A stretch of 39,326 bases of DNA from a virus: IMG/VR virus record IMGVR_UViG_3300036859_000066, positions 1-39,326 of that record. One strand, written 5' to 3'. Below the pieces are notes generated by a model that was given only the letters and a program-made list of their open reading frames with translations, made no database searches and had not been told where the DNA came from. Made by a program: the position numbers and the translations under genes. Below, in pieces: positions 38,947 to 39,326 of this stretch (position 1 is the stretch's first letter; every line of letters begins with the position of its first letter).

Positions 38947-39116
38947 GACGCCACCCAACGTCTGTTGATAACGGAGACACGCGCACCGGGAGCGGCGCCA
39001 CGAAACGGCTTCTGCTTTTCTCTTTTCAATCGTTCTACCTCTTGTTCAAAAGCCAGAGCATCTTTCAGGGGAAGCTCGAAGCTCAGCGGGAATCCATCGG
39101 CATCACGACGCTTCAT
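38943..39116 (-). CDS. Hypothetical protein, 57 aa
   Basis: ATG 39116 in ATGA overlap with the upstream stop. The product (MKRRDADGFPLSFELPLKD, then a Glu/Lys-rich helix) ends in the basic segment GARVSVINRRW. It may bind nucleic acid; no family is recognised. It overlaps Ref as ATGA. Confidence 0.65.
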   Translation of the reverse strand: MKRRDADGFPLSFELPLKDALAFEQEVERLKREKQKPFRGAAPGARVSVINRRWVAS

Positions 39117-39316
39117 GCGGCCCTCGTCCCGCGCGGCATCCAAACGGCCAGCGGTCCCCTCCCAACGCGCTTCATCGGCTCTGGCTGGCGCTCATAGCCC
39201 CACACCTCACGGCTTGCCATGCGAGCGCGCATTTCGGACACCTCGCGCGCCGTCCCGTACCTGGCAACCAGGGCGCGGCCCTGCATCTCAAAACGTTTAC
39301 GCTCTAGGTCAGTCAT
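39113..39316 (-). CDS. Hypothetical protein, 67 aa
   Basis: ATG 39316 lies ten bases from the window edge and has AAAGACC before it. A basic helical protein (MTDLERKRFEMQGRALVARY) with a Pro-rich end. It is the first gene of the minus-strand block visible here; its promoter is outside the window. Confidence 0.65.
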   Translation of the reverse strand: MTDLERKRFEMQGRALVARYGTAREVSEMRARMASREVWGYERQPEPMKRVGRGPLAVWMPRGTRAA

Positions 39317-39326
39317 GGGTCTTTCT

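Overview
The window is almost entirely a GC-rich tailed-phage genome (podovirus type, or a prophage of that type) from a Gram-negative, probably proteobacterial, host. The evidence is a P22-like set of virion genes: large terminase, portal, a scaffold-like protein, an N4-gp56-type major capsid protein, gp4- and gp10-like neck proteins, three DNA-ejection proteins and a beta-helix tailspike. There are also RusA, NinB and Ref-type recombination genes, a Q-like antiterminator, and no host housekeeping genes. Genes are packed end to end, and many junctions overlap by four bases (ATGA, GTGA or TTGA).

Layout. Positions 1-6694 are a plus-strand operon: small unknown phage proteins, an alanine-repeat protein, an SSB-like protein with an acidic DDDIPF tail, and a PD-(D/E)XK nuclease. 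Everything from 39316 down to 6699 reads on the minus strand, apart from one small gene at 14118-14279. From the right edge leftward come an early/middle block (Ref nuclease, zinc protein, NinB, RusA, Q-like protein; 39316-36545) and a short regulatory gap with an extended -10 promoter and alternating CAAACC half-sites (36505-36546). Then follow small genes and a TerS candidate, a heptose-nucleotide cassette (gmhA, hldA, hldC; 35644-33841), a GIY-YIG homing endonuclease, TerL, portal, scaffold and capsid (to 26486). A glycosyl/methyltransferase cassette between two intrinsic terminators (26426-24235) is followed by tail-collar, GT9 heptosyltransferase-like, neck and ejection genes (24173-14241), an HNH homing gene, tail fibre and tailspike (13589-10176), and lysis genes with a DnaQ-like exonuclease (10172-6699).

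The layout resembles a lambdoid genome. The plus block matches the pL side and the minus block the pR-nin-Q-late side. A repressor region and replication initiators would be expected just beyond the edges but are not seen here.

The most striking content is a distributed sugar-modification system. Three of the four enzymes that make ADP-D-glycero-beta-D-manno-heptose sit between the small- and large-terminase positions. A GT9 (heptosyltransferase-family) gene lies among the neck and tail genes, and a Maf/DUF115-methyltransferase fusion plus a GT8-like transferase follow the capsid genes. I infer that the phage builds and transfers heptose or related sugars onto its own virion or onto the host surface. 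The sequence does not show the acceptor. Other oddities are a TerL frame with no ATG, GTG or TTG before its ATPase motif, an intrinsic-terminator sequence inside the DUF115-methyltransferase gene, and a heptose kinase that appears to lack about 28 internal residues.
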